A stretch of 64,000 bases of DNA from Pyronema omphalodes (lineage: Eukaryota > Ascomycota > Pezizomycetes > Pezizales > Pyronemataceae), in NCBI GenBank assembly GCA_024516155.1, contig JAJJXM010000015.1, forward strand, positions 434,001 through 498,000, given 5' to 3'. Below are positions 1 to 11,500 of the stretch, piece after piece. The translations under genes and the position numbers were made by a program. Under the pieces are notes generated by a model, which saw only the letters and a list, made by a program, of their open reading frames with translations, made no database searches and was not told the DNA's origin. How positions within the stretch are numbered: position 1 is the stretch's first letter; each line of letters begins with the position of its first letter.

Positions 1-510
1 GCTTCTTTAGCGCTTGGAGCACTGGGCTTCAACGTGATCGCTACCGATGTTGCGGAACTTACATGTTCGGAAGGATTATTGCGGCGTAACATTGAGGATG
101 CACGGAACTTTACCGGGGGTTCCGGGGGTGTTGTTTGTGTAAAGGAATTAGATTGGTTTGAACCGCCTGAGAAAGGGGAGTTATTTCAAGGGACTGGGAT
201 TCAGGAAAAGGAATTCGATGTGATTATGACGGCGGATACGATCTATATGAAGGAATTGATACGACCGTTGCTGGATACGATTAAAAGGATGGCTGGGGAG
301 AAAACTCAGGTTTGGGTCGCGTTGGAGGTTAGGGATCAGCAGGTTTGTGGAGAGGCTATGAGTGTGGCTAGGGAGATGGGGTTTGGCGTGAGGAGGATAC
401 AGATGGTGAAGATTAGGAAGGCGATGGATTTGGCGGGGATGAGGTGGGAGCAGGAGGATTGGAGGGGGGTGGAGGTTTGGAGGTTGAGTATGGGGAAGAG
501 GAAGGAGTAG
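1..510 (+). CDS. Methyltransf_16 / METTL21-like protein methyltransferase, 3' part
   Basis: This is the C-terminal part of a gene whose start lies before the window; the frame is open from base 1 to the TAG at 508-510 (169 codons). The translation opens with a Rossmann-like segment, ALGALGFNVIATDVAEL, in which the acidic residue after the second strand would contact the ribose of S-adenosylmethionine. It continues with VKELDW and FDVIMTADTIYM, which match the family pattern LDW...DVIxxADxxY found in METTL21/EFM/nicotinamide-N-methyltransferase-like enzymes, then VALEVRDQ and a late GFGVRRIQM strand. Such enzymes usually methylate lysines of cytosolic proteins; the substrate cannot be read from this fragment. 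The N-terminal glycine-rich SAM loop is missing only because the window starts here. The family call is fairly sure; the exact member is not. Confidence 0.75.
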   Translation, partial: ASLALGALGFNVIATDVAELTCSEGLLRRNIEDARNFTGGSGGVVCVKELDWFEPPEKGELFQGTGIQEKEFDVIMTADTIYMKELIRPLLDTIKRMAGEKTQVWVALEVRDQQVCGEAMSVAREMGFGVRRIQMVKIRKAMDLAGMRWEQEDWRGVEVWRLSMGKRKE

Positions 511-1240
511 ACAAGGAAGGGGGCAGGGAGAGGTTGTGGGCTGGATTAAATGTACTTTGGAATTGTTTTGGAGGTGTTTATATGATTTGATAAATATTTG
601 CAAGTTAGGACGTATACAGTAGGCCACGCATCTACAGCATTCACATCTAGGGGGCAGAGAATTTGCCGATCTTGGAATTAGCGCATCTTGGAATTCGCCC
701 ATCTTACAACACCCAACAACCCCAGGTCATGTCTTTGAGTCTATATATCATTCCCATTCCCATTCCCGTTGCCTTGATCAAAAGAAAGAAAAACACAAAC
801 CCAAAAGCGCCTTACTTAACACAACACCCCCCACCCCCCCAAACTTCACTTTCATACCTCCAACTCCCCAACTCCGTATCTATAACTCTCCAACTCTCCA
901 ACTCTCCAATAGAAACCACATCAATACACAATCTATATCCCAAACCCGTGACATCCACAGCCAATCACTCACGCTCTACAATCAATGACACAAATCAACC
1001 ACTTGCTCATTCATGATTCTTCGATCCAAGCATTCAGACTAAGACTAAGGACCTTTCTTTTTCAGCCAGCAGTTAGCAGTTAGCCCTGAAATTTGGCAGG
1101 GGAGAGGGGGGATATGGAGAATGTTATCCCCACGGAGGATAGCTGTTGCTTCTGTTGCTTATATAGCGGGTAGGATTTGGGGTTTACTCGTGATATTACG
1201 AGCTTGGAGAATCAGAGAGGCTGTTTTTTGGGCCTGGGTA
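511..1240. other. Intergenic, 3' flank of the methyltransferase gene
   Basis: No gene is supported here. The stretch has pyrimidine-rich low-complexity runs (about 820-915, repeated CCAACTC/CTCCAACT) and no conserved protein motif in any frame. Transcription of the upstream gene probably ends within its first 150 bases. Confidence 0.5.
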
Positions 1241-1503
1241 ATGGGGAATGGGGAATGGGGAATGAGTTATGAGTTATGAGTTATGAGTTATGAGTTATGA
1301 GTTATGAGTTATGAGTTATGAGTTATGAGTTATGAGTTATGAGTTATGAGTTATGAGTTATGAGTTATGAGTTATGGGTTATGAGTTATGAGTTATGAGT
1401 TATGAGTTATGGGTTATGAGTTATGAGTTATGAGTTATGAGTTATGAGTTATGAGTTATGAGTTATGAGTTATGAGTTATGAGTTATGGGTTATGGGTTA
1501 TGT
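1241..1503. repeat. 7-bp satellite (GAGTTAT)n
   Basis: A heptamer array is read directly. It starts with about three copies of GGGGAAT and becomes about 34 copies of GAGTTAT, with a few GGGTTAT variants at about 1375, 1408 and 1488. Unit length stays 7 bp across the switch, which suggests that one variant arose from the other by replication slippage. Confidence 0.95.
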
Positions 1504-2744
1504 AGATATGTACCTATATCATGTTTTACTATGCCTATACTTGTATCCTCATCTCTTCATCCACCGGTCCCCCAAGATCCGAGCTTCTCTTTATTTCAAT
1601 CTTGATCATCTCAATCATCTCAATCATCTCAATCATTTCAATCACCCAGCTAGCCAATGCAACAATGGAACCCTTCCACCTTTCACCTTTCACCTTTATC
1701 AAATTCAAATCCAAAGCCTGAAATTTAATCCTAGATACAAAACTACGGTATTCGAATTACCGTTGCCGAAGGCACGAACCATAGTCATAAGAACCTTTTA
1801 ATGAGTATAGAAAACTGGTGATTATATTGATTTACTAGCAGGGGGAGGTCTATTGTGAGGGAAAGATTTGCTTTGTCATAGTTGATTAGTTAGTTAGGAG
1901 ATATTATCTGGTACAGTATGGTACGGGCTGTGGACTTACGGGCCGGTCAGGCTGGGGGCATCAGGATATGGGGGTATGGGACATGTCCTATCATAGAGTA
2001 TCACTCGGTGATTAATGTTGAAAGTTACTATTGCTATTGCTATTGCTATTGCTATCGGTTCATTTTTACTCGGTGGGAGAAATCATGAGCAATGATACCT
2101 AGCTCACATTAAACGTATTTCAACAGAAACGTAGGAACCGGGCGGATATATCTAAACGGTAGCTTCCTCAGCGGCTCAGCAGCTCAGCGACCCAGCGACT
2201 CAGTGGCTCAGTGGCGCGATGGCTCAATGGAAGGAAGTACGTAAGTCTGTACTATAAGTAACTGTTAATAAACCTTGACAAAGATGGTCAAGTCGTTCAG
2301 AGAATACAGAAACGACATTTGCAGTTGGGATATGCACTGATTAGAATACTCTTGTTGAAGAGCAAGAAAAGAGGTGGGTATGGACTGTTCACCTGGTCTC
2401 ATGGTGTCAGGTGGCTTAGTCAGGAAGATACCAGACTTGGGGTATCGGGTTGGGGAATTATTGATGCGAGAATACAGGGTGTTGAAGTGCACAGGGTAGG
2501 ACGTAGGATTACCTGGCACGACGGAGGAAAAAGAGAGAAAAATGCAGATAGAGAATCGAAATGTGATATTGGATAATGAATGGAGTAACTCCGTCGACAG
2601 AAAGTCTAAAGAACATAACGGGGGGATGTGCGCTAAGGCAACATACACCTCCATAAGCACCTCACGAAACACAGAGCACGGCGCTATAGGCTCGCTTCAA
2701 TGCAGGGAATGCAGGGAATGCAGGGAATGGAGGCGTGAATGTTT

Positions 2745-2776
<32 letters not shown>

Positions 2777-3650
2777 CTTGCAAATTGTTACTCTATAGAC
2801 GGAACGAGGTGCAGAGAATTACTGGGAAACGGGGAACTAAGCAGGCTGAGGAAACGAAGGGTTGAAAATGATGAAGTTATTTCTTAATGAACTGGTCAGT
2901 CAAAGAGGCAATTGTGGATTTTTTTTCTGTTTTTTTCGTCGCTGCAATGAAGGTTTATAGATGGATTACGGTTTTTCTTTGTCCTGCAAAGGCTTTAGGT
3001 AGGCCTTGAGCGGTGTATAATTAAAATGTAAAATGTTGAACTGAGCAGCGTGAGGAAGAATGTGGAGGTGGAGAAAACAAATGCATTGATTGATATTGAG
3101 CAAGTACAGCGAACAGAGAGCAAGGACATATACACAGGGGACGGCTAAAGCGTCCTTCACCTAGATACCCACCTCAGGTGACAATATGGCTATCTAAGCA
3201 CTTTCCAACATAAAATATAAATGTAAATATGAGTAAAAGATCTTCCAGTGAGATATAAATAGAGGAACTCTAGACTCTAGACTTCTTTTAGCAGGTGGAA
3301 TTTAGAACGCGGGATATATCGCGGGACTGGCATGACAAGGTCGCGCATGAGCGCTTATTTGTGCAGTATTTGGCGCGCTCCGTCGCTCATTTCCTATGAT
3401 GTATAGTCGGCATCAACCAAGGCGCAATCATAGTGCATTGCATCGTGCGAGATATATATGTATGCGTTTCTTTTCTCAGACACTACATACAAGATATCGT
3501 TTTTTGTTTCATTAATTAAAGCAATACATCTAGTGCTTAGCCTGCAGCACAACCGGTGAGAGCTATGTTTTTCCTTGTTAGGTAGTTATGAATCTCCATT
3601 CTACAGGGGAATTTAATGTTACACAATATTCCATCATTTACCGCGCGGGC
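1504..3650. other. Intergenic, simple repeats only
   Basis: No gene is supported. There is a 9-bp TCAATCATC run (about 1604-1640), a hexamer TTGCTA run (about 2031-2056), three GCAGGGAATG units (about 2701-2730) and an interrupted poly-T tract (about 2742-2776). Short open frames here are low complexity or show no recognisable motif. Confidence 0.5.
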
Positions 3651-3667
3651 ATAAAAATCCATCACTT

Positions 3668-3715
3668 GATTTGATTTGATTTTCTTGAACGTTCCCAACC
3701 TTAAGGTTATGACGT
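3668..3715 (-). mobile_element. 48-bp micro-insertion with LINE-like tail (copy 1)
   Basis: A 48-bp segment is bracketed by a 13-bp direct repeat AAATCCATCACTT (3655-3667 and 3716-3728). Read on the minus strand it holds a short palindrome AACCTTAAGGTT and ends in an AAAATCAAATCAAATC tail, like the tail of the truncated LINE at 49657. A near-identical segment (three or so differences) occurs at 56435-56481 with a different flanking direct repeat. Retroposition by LINE machinery is an inference. A caution at this site is that CATCAYTTACCGCGCGGG is also repeated on both sides, so a local duplication contributes. Confidence 0.55.
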
Positions 3716-3857
3716 AAATCCATCACTTACCGCGCGGGAATAACTATAAATATCACAACCCCTCCCTTGCAATAGCCAAGACTTGAAGCACCTGCGAACC
3801 GAAGCCTGTAACATTTCTTCCAACCTCGGAAATCCTCAAGTTGATAAGAATCATGTC

Positions 3858-5063
3858 ATGTCCTCTAAAAACGCCGGACAGCAATCCGTTTATTCCAGTA
3901 CCACCGATTCCGATACCCCATCCGCAATCGAAATCATGTCTACCACTCAAAAAATAACTGGCGATCCTCATATATCATCTTCGGTCTACCGAAACGCCCT
4001 TAAAAGCTTTCAGGATGTTGGAGAGAAAATAGCAAGGCTTGGGGCTGAAAACAAGAGGCTAAAGGAGCATAATACTGCTATTAAGAAAGAGTTGAAGACC
4101 TTAAGTGAGCATTATATCGCTCTTGAAAAGGAATTAGAGGCCTTAGTGGAGCTCAATGCTGCTATTGAAAGGGAGTCGGCAACCTTAAAAGAAGAGAACC
4201 TCAAGCTCTCTAGGACCAAAGATGTCGTGAAGGGGATTTCTCAAGTCAAGGAGGAGAAGGCTGGCTTCCAGAAGGAACTTGACAGGTTGGGAGAGTTGGG
4301 GGAGGTCCGAGGATTGAAGAGGAAATGCGAGGAACTGGAGGAACTGGGGGATCGGACCACTGAGAGCCAAGCAAGAATGGAAAAAGTATCAGAAGATCAC
4401 CAGCAAGAAAGGAAGAAACGCATAGCAGACATCCATAATCAGAGCCAAAAGAAACCCGAACAAGAGATCGGTTGTCTTAAGGCCGTTCACTCGCGACAGA
4501 TAGAAAATCTCACGAGCGTCATAGGGATCAAGGGTCTTGAGGACATTCCAGATGGTTACATTTTTAGAGCAGAAGTAAGTCTTCATGATCGTGTGGACAT
4601 ACTGATATGTGCCAATGAACTAACCAGACCATAAAATAGCCTTTCAAAAGAATCCCGAACGGAATGATTCAAGTCACTCGGGCTGAAGCTATACAAAGCG
4701 ATGATCGTATGAACGACGGCCTGCCATGTGAGGATATGAACACACGTTTCCTTTACGTGGTGCGAGATCAATACAGGGATTTTAAGGTACTTCACCTAAA
4801 CTTTACCTCCAAGACACAACACCAGGGGCTGACGATTTGAACGGAAATTCGCCAACCTCGCGGAATCAGTATTCGGATTGGCGAAAGATCATATAGAGTG
4901 TCTTAAAGGGACAAAATCTTACTTCATGTATTACGGTGGAATAAGTAAAACACTCGTCGCCTTTACATGGGCGACAAAGGTATCCCAGAAGGACTGTGTC
5001 TATATTCTTTTGGGCAGAGACGGAGATTATACTTCCAGGACGGTATATTATATCGACGACTAG
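3858..5063 (+). CDS. Coiled-coil / conserved C-terminal-domain paralogue, copy 1 (splice acceptor of intron 2 lost)
   Basis: Function unknown. Exons by comparison with seven paralogues: 3858-4574, 4640-4786, 4845-5063 (360 residues if spliced). The start is the ATG aligning with the MSSxNS start of other copies. Residues 1-50 are Ser/Thr-rich with no signal peptide; about 55-215 form a heptad-rich coiled coil with a single 22-residue module; exons 2 and 3 encode the C-terminal domain (PFKRIPNGMIQV, NTRFLYVVRDQYRDFK, then KFANLAESVFGL and a VYYIDD end). Intron 1 (65 nt) is GTAAGT...CTAAC...TAG. Intron 2 has GTAC at its start and a CTGAC branch, but the conserved CAG acceptor reads CGG at 4842-4844. 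The next AG (4868-4869) would shift the frame, and retention of intron 2 adds 17 residues and stops. Copy 1 may therefore lack the second half of its C-terminal domain. Confidence 0.7.
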
Positions 5064-6560
5064 TTTGGATTCGGATCGGTTCAAGTAACAGTCCTTCGTA
5101 CCATCTCGAATAATACACTGAATCAGCCATCTCTCAGTCGAAACAAAAACTCCATATAAAATCATAGTTTACTATTTTCACAATGTCATGTTGCTATATC
5201 TCGTCTTGTCTTACTCAAAACGCCAAAATGCAATGCTGCCTCATCAACCTCTTCTCGATTGTAATTCTTGCGTTACTGTTCTCCCTAGCTTTCTTCCCGG
5301 GTGTTCAAGTCCTAGTTCTGAACCTAATGACAAATACGAATTAATCGCAATTCAGCACCTTAGCATCACATATCCGCCAGTATACTGCTGACTCAAGCGT
5401 CCGGAGCTCTCCGCTTGAGAAAGCACTCAGTAAAGGACCAGGAGGAAGCACTCGAAGTCAGCGCTAAAAAGATTACAAAACTCTTTGCGTTACCGCTTTG
5501 CTTCTGTGTAACTGCATAGCCGCTATCAATAAGCCATATCTTATTATCTACAAAATCGGTGCTAATGTCTGTTGAATAGCTTTAGTAATTGTAAATTGAA
5601 GATATTTACTCCATAGCAAATCATGGTTTACTATTTTCATAATGATATGTTACTATCTCGTTCTGTCTTTTCTCAAATCATTTTATACATTTCCAATTGA
5701 AGGCCATGGCTCGCTCCATGCAAGCGATACCCAAAATCACAGTTCAGGATTGGTTTTTTTCAGTAGTGACGTAATTCTTCTTGCTGATACTTTTGAGGTG
5801 AGTCCCGGCGAAGGCATGACTGGTCGCTGGTTGGAGGACAACTGTAGCTTTACGCTTTTGGGCATTCTGAGGTGCCTCCCGTATTCCGCATTTCCTCTAG
5901 GGTCGGTAGGGTTTGCTAGTCGCTAGCTTTGCCTAAATCCATTATTTCGTAATATTCTTAAGTGTACTCAGATAGCTAGGCTTGGAATGTAGGCTTGGAA
6001 TGTCAATCCGGCTGGCTGACATTGACGTTCGATGCTCTCATAGCCATTCTCACAGCGGCTAACGTTGACGCTTAGATGTTCAGCTGTTTTATCTTAAATT
6101 TTTTAAACCAGAGTCTGTTATATACAATCTTTGGGCCCATATTTATACCCACAGAGAGTAAAACTCTTCCATATCCGAATATTCACCGAAACTACCGAGC
6201 GCTTCCAAAATACCGAACCGAGTCGGATTTCATGACGTACCAAAAATCACAATCACGTTGGATGATCTTAGAACTATTTTCACAGTGACAAAATGCGACT
6301 TGGGATTCAACGGTATTTTATGTCGCCCACGAGGCTACCAGATGTTTTGTGATGCAAAATGTCCTTGGAATGAGGGAGCGAGGAGCAACTGCCACGGGGT
6401 TTGCACAATGGTTGGTCTGTCTCAAAAGAACCCTTAAAAACATGGAAATTGATGGTATTCGAAAGATATTCCAAATTTCCAGGCTTCTGTCATCAATTTC
6501 GTGGGGCTTTACTCGGGTTGTAAAGCTATTTCTTTGTTATTTTTGGAATTTGGCTTTCCC
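5064..6560. other. Intergenic between copies 1 and 2, with family-type 3' flank repeats
   Basis: No gene is supported. Two related blocks, starting near 5167 and 5620, both read TTTACTATTTTCA followed by a similar downstream stretch; the same block follows copy 2 (about 23650), so the 3' flank was duplicated with the genes. From about 6290 to 6560 the sequence resembles the region upstream of copy 4 (about 47640-47920). Confidence 0.5.
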
Positions 6561-6570
6561 TTCCAAAACT

Positions 6571-6680
6571 TGAACGTTACACGGCATTCAACCACTCATA
6601 GAGCACATCAATGACCGCTTCTTCCTTGCGAAAACCAAGACTTCAGGCCCACACACCTGCGAACTGTGCATAGCTCGTAA
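6571..6680 (+). promoter_or_regulatory. Conserved family promoter block (copy 2)
   Basis: The block starts TGAACGTTACAC, continues CATTCAACCACT, GAGCACAT and CCAAGACTTCAGGCC, and ends CACACCTGCGAACT about 50 bases before the start codon. The same order of short motifs occurs upstream of copies 3, 4 and 7 and at the orphan site 53665-53775. No transcription factor is assigned. Confidence 0.55.
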
Positions 6681-6720
6681 CACTTCTCCACTTCCGTAAC
6701 TCACCACGCCGACAACGATC

Positions 6721-7992
6721 ATGTCCTTCGACAACTCCTGCGCGCAATCCGTCTGTACCAGTACTCCTGCTAGTTGTACTCCAGGCTCCGATACCCCATC
6801 TACAAGCGAGATCATGTCTACCGCTCCAACTCTCATAGTCGATCTTCAAATCCCATCCCCGGCGTACGACAACATGCGTAGAAGCTTTCAGGACAACTTT
6901 ACAAGCAATGGACTGGAATTGGCAAGACTTGAAATTGAGAACATGAGGCTGATGGAGCATAATACCGCTATTGAAAAAGAATTTGAGACAGTAAAAGAGC
7001 ATAATACCGCTGCTGAAAAGAAATTGGAGACCTTGAAGGAAGAGATCATAAAGCTGTATGGGGCCAACAGTGACGCAATGAAGAAGCTTGCCGAAGTGCA
7101 AGAGGAGAAGGCTGATCTTCAGAAGGAACTTGTTGGGTTAAGAGAGTTGGAGGAGGTCCGGCGATGGAAGAAATGTGAAGAGCTGGAGACTCGGGTCACT
7201 GAAAAACAGGAAAGAACGGAGAAGTTGATCAAGGATTACCAGCGAGAAATGGATAAACGGGCTACTGGAAACCAAGCAAGCATAGAGAATTTGGTTAATG
7301 AGAACCAGAAAATAATGAAGAAATTGATTGAAGAGTATCAGCAAAAAATGGAGGAACGTATGGTAGACGCCCAGTATCAGAGTCAGCTTAATCTCGGGAT
7401 TCTCAAATACGAGATCAATCGGATCAAGGTTGATCACACCCGAGAGATGCAGACTCTTACGAGCGCCATGGGATTCAAGGGTCTAGAGGCTATGAAAGAT
7501 GGCTACATCGTTAAAGATGAAGTAAGTCCTCACAATTTGTAGAGCGCATTGATGTGTACCGATGAAGTCAGCAATCTAAATCAAAATAGCGTTTCGAAAG
7601 TATTCCATGCGGAATGATTCAAGTCAGTCGGGCTAAAGCTAGAGCGAGGAACAACGACGTAAGCGTTGGCCGACTTTGTGAGGATAAGAACACACGTTTC
7701 CTCTATGTTGTGCGAGATCAATACAGAGATTTCATGGTACGTCGCTTCCACTTTGTGTTTAATAGAAATCACCACCGGCTGATAGATGGAACAGAAATTC
7801 GCCAACCTCACTGTAGAAGTTTTTGGGTTGAAGGAAGAACATGTAAAGTGTCTACAAGGAACTAAATCAAGGCTTATGTATTACGGTGGATGGGAGAAAA
7901 CAAGAGTTATCAGTAAGTGGGAGCAAGAAGCATCCTTAAAGCGCCGCCTCTATATTCAGTTACTCGAGAGAAACCTTCTTGTTTACTGTTGA
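6721..7992 (+). CDS. Coiled-coil paralogue, copy 2, interrupted near its 3' end by Copia
   Basis: Function unknown. Exons 6721-7521, 7590-7736 and 7795-7992. Intron 1 is GTAAGT...TAG with a CTAAA branch; intron 2 (58 nt) starts GTACGT and ends CAG. The protein has a Ser/Thr/Pro-rich head, a long coiled coil with five hendecad units (22 plus 33 residues around RVTEKQERTEK and KLIEEYQQKME), and the C-terminal domain (GMIQVSRA, NTRFLYVVRDQYRDF, KFANLTVEVFGL). The Copia 5' LTR begins at 7987, so the frame now reads one new codon and stops at 7990-7992. The displaced end lies at 23511-23537 after the 3' LTR; only eight residues are lost, so the shortened protein could still be made. Loss of the native 3' UTR and terminator may matter more. 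Confidence 0.75.
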
Positions 7993-8145
7993 AGTGACGC
8001 CTAAGGCCGGTGTGGGCTAGGGTTACTAGGTGCTATATTAGCTTGTTGTGCTTCCGGTGGAAATGGTTCTTCACTCAATACAATTACTTGTTTCTCGTTC
8101 TCCACTTCCACCGTTCTCTCCTCGTGCCTGCTCGTCCTTCCGACA
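7987..8145 (+). repeat. Copia 5' LTR
   Basis: 159 bp, starting TGTTGAAGTGACG and ending CTTCCGACA. It is identical to 23347-23505 except at two positions (AGCTTG/TGCTTG and CACTCA/CAATCA). It supplies the TGA that now ends family copy 2. Confidence 0.95.
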
Positions 8146-8157
8146 GGTTATGAGCCC
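8146..8157 (+). promoter_or_regulatory. Copia primer-binding site, initiator tRNA-Met anticodon arm type
   Basis: GGTTATGAGCCC follows the 5' LTR with no gap. It is complementary to the anticodon stem-loop of eukaryotic initiator tRNA-Met (GGGCUCAUAACC), the internal-tRNA priming mode known for Drosophila copia, rather than to a tRNA 3' CCA end. Confidence 0.8.
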
Positions 8158-8272
8158 TTCTGCGTTTTCGTTTCGCTCAACGTCTTTATTCTATTTATCT
8201 TCCTACTAATTACTAATCCTTAATCTTTAATTTCTTCTTGAACCTTCCTAAACGTCCGCCCTTCCTGTTAAC

Positions 8273-11200
8273 ATGACTGACGTTTATGTTAATTCTAAGA
8301 AAGGGGCGAGCTTCGCTAAGCTCACCTCGGGAAATTACTCGACGTGGAGGAAGAGGATCCTTCCCCTTATTGATTCCATCGAGGCTCTCAACATTGTGCT
8401 TGGTATCGAACCCTTCCCAGACCATGCAGGTCAGAGGAAAGCCTGGAACAACAAGGCAAAGGAAGCGCGCCTAATGATTATCGAGTCGACAAGCGAGTTG
8501 ATTCAAGAACACATTGACTCGACGAAGACAGCTCCTGAGATCTGGCGTGCCCTCGAACTCAAATTCAACAACTCTCAAGATCTCGGTGGCCAACGGAACC
8601 TTCGCGCCCAGTTTAATCGGTGCATACCTACTGCTAACGAGACTATGGACTCCTGGATTGCTCGTCTACAGGTTATACGATTGCAACTTGCTAACACGGC
8701 GAGCGCCATTACCGAAGAAGCCCTTGTTGACCACGTCATTACCAACATGCCTGCTCAATACTCACTCTTGCGCCTACAGCTCGAGAACCAGGTTCTTACC
8801 CTGGACGCGCTTACTCACCGGATCTTTGCATACAACACCACGCTAGGAATCAACAAATCCCACGGCGTTGGTTCTCTTGGTGAAGCTTTCAGTGCCGCCA
8901 TTGGAAAAGGTAGACGATGGTGTACACACTGCTCAAAGAACAACCACAATACCAAGGATTGTTTCAAGAAGCCTAACAACAACAATAACTATAACAACAA
9001 CAACAATGGAAACAAGCGCAAACGATCTGACAACGACAACGCAGGTCCCTCGAACAACAAGACCAACCTGATGTGTCATCATTGTGGTGAAAGAGGACAT
9101 GTTGCTCTTGATTGTGCCATCCGGAAAAATGGCCAGCGTGCTAAAGAAATGACTGCTAGGAACAGGGGACGTGCAAACGTTGCCACTCAAGGTGACGATG
9201 ACCTTGCCCTTCGACTCCCCGTGTCTACTACACTCACGGCAGATGTTCTGCTTTCCGCGCACTCTGCCTCTTCAGCTGACTCCATTTGGATTCTTGATTC
9301 CGGAGCCACACACCATTTCTGCAACAACTCCTCTCTGTTTGTTCCTTCCTCCCTTGCTTCCTGTCCTCCCGTTTCCATCAGACTGGGTGACAATTCCACA
9401 GTCAGCGCCTCTTCAAAAGGCACGATCTGTCTGTCAAACTCCCATTCTGTCACAGCCCTTCTTGTTCCTGTTTTCCGTTTTTCTTTATTTTCTATTCCTC
9501 TATTTGACAAATGTGGCTGGTCCACAAAAATGTCTAACAATTGCTGCGTTGTCTCTGATACTACGGACACAACTGTTATCCTTGCTACAATGCAAGATGA
9601 CCTTTATCGGTGGACCCAAGATGATCCCACCGTTTTAGTTACTACACGCTCGGGTCGTGTTACGTCTACACCTACAACAGAAGCACAAGCCCCTGCACCT
9701 ACTCCGGCACCGCTCTCCGAAATGCTTCCCCTAGAACGACCTCGACCTGATAAACAGACCCTTCGAGTTTTAAATCGTCAGTTTCACCAATCCCAGTCCT
9801 CGAATTCTGCCCTCACGTGGCATCGGCGACTCGGACATTTACATTTCGAATCCTTGAAACACCTCCCAGGAAACAAAAACATCTCTGAGCGCGACATGCC
9901 TGACCACTGCGAACCTTGTGTCCTTGCCAAACAGCGCCAGTCTGTTATTCGAACTCCGACAACTCGCTCGACGATTCCTTTCGAACTAGTTCACTCGGAT
10001 GTCTGTGGTCCTATGTCGACCACCTCCCTAGGGAAATCTCGCTACTACATTGTGTATATCGATGACTTCACTAGATGGGTTAAGGTCTATTTCCTGAACT
10101 CAAAATCAACCGACTGTATACTGCCTGTCTTTCGGAAATTTCTGGCTTGGGTAAATAATCAAGGCTACACTGTCAAACATCTACGTTGTGACAATGGCAC
10201 TGGTGAGTTTAACAACCAACAATTCCGTGATCTCCTGGATCTAGCGGGCATCTCGTTCGAACCCGCTCCTCCTTACACGCAGCATAAAAATGGTACCGCG
10301 GAGCGCATGATCCAGACTCTTAACACCAAGGCGCGCTGTATGCTTCTCGATTCACACCTACCGCATTTTCTCTGGGCCGAGGCCATCAATACCGCAGCAT
10401 ATCTACACTCGATTACTCCCTCTGCGTCTCTACCGAATTTTAAATCTCCTGTTGAAACTCTTCGCGGTTCCTCTCCCCAGATCGACCACCTTCGCCGCTT
10501 CGGTTGTCTTGTCTATAAACACATCCCTCCGGCTCAGCGCACTGACAAAAACTGGGGCCCTCGTTCGCTACCATGTGCAATGGTTGGATATGCACCCAAC
10601 ACAACGAAGATCTGGCGCATCTACGACTTCTCTACCAAACGTATTTGCCTTGCTTCAAGTGTTGTCTTTGTTGAAGATGTCAATGCGTTTGACTCTTCCA
10701 CCCTGGTTTCGTCACAAGAACACTGTGAAATTCAAGCAGCTTTGGATCTCTTACCGGATCCGGCCAAAGATGAGGCAGAGGACATTTTGATGGCAGACTC
10801 AGGGCAGCCCACAGAAAGTATGTTTCCGCATGTTTTCCCTTTTTCCCCCTTTTTCCGTTTCTCTTTCCGTTCTTCTTTCCGCTCTTTCGTTCTTTCTTTT
10901 CCTCTGTCCTCTGTCCACCCCTCGCTCCCGTGTCTGACCTACCACTCCCTGAATGGTTCGGTGCTCAATTCAGTTGAGTAATAAAAATTTGTGCGCTTGG
11001 AGGACGCAGGCTCTTAGAGCCACATCTCTCATCATTCTGTTCCGTGTTTTCCGTTTCTTTCTGCTTTCTCAAAAGTCTTTCTTCAAGAACTTCCCCTCTA
11101 TGAGAGAAGAGGTGCTCAGCTTGTCTGATTAAAAGTTTCACTTCTGTTTCCTTCCGTAACTTTTTCGAGCCTAAGTTTCTTGTTCCGCTTTTCACCTTTT

Positions 11201-11500
11201 AACACTGTTCTAATCTTGCCATTTAGGTGATTGCCCAGTCGTGCAGGTGGTCACCTCCGCTCCTGCTCCCAAAAGAGACAACACTGAAAACGCGAAATTC
11301 TACACCGATGTCGTTTCTTCAGAACAACAAGCCTCGCTGTTTCTATCGAACTTCGTAAAATCAATGACTATTGAAGACACTGATGTCGATGACCCCGAAT
11401 GCTCCGCTTATGCTGACTGCGACCCTCTCACATATAATGCTGCCATTAACAGTCCGGATAGTGAGCATTGGAAGGCTGCGATGCAACAGGAATGGGATTC
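8273..11500 (+). CDS. Copia Gag-Pol polyprotein, 5' part (Gag, protease, integrase)
   Basis: The frame starts at ATG 8273 and is open to 10981. Seen in order: a UBN2-type Gag (about residues 10-190), two Cys/His motifs including the knuckle CHHCGERGHVALDC, an Asn-rich linker, a protease with WILDSGATHHFC, a GAG-pre-integrase region (LTWHRRLGHLHFESLKHL with CEPCVLAKQ), and an integrase core with HSDVCGPM, RCDNGTGEF and a late glutamate in KNGTAERM. If 10818-11226 is spliced (GTATGT...TTTAG) the frame continues through 11227-11500 towards the RT and meets the Gypsy insertion at 11500. Joined to 21430-22981 the reading is 1,457 codons including the stop, a normal Copia polyprotein length. It is non-functional as it stands because of the insertion. 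Confidence 0.85.
10818..11226 (+). other. Probable intron in Copia pol between integrase and RT
   Basis: 409 bp from GTATGT to TTTAG, with CTAATC 14 nt before the acceptor; pyrimidine-rich and non-conserved. Removal joins codon 849 across the junction (AGT) and keeps the pol frame. Without splicing the polyprotein adds a Phe/Ser-rich tail and stops at 10979-10981. A non-coding insertion of another origin is the alternative. Confidence 0.6.

Noticed and set aside
1262..1503. CRISPR-like array
   Set aside because: Pure 7-bp tandem repeat without spacers, in a eukaryotic genome.
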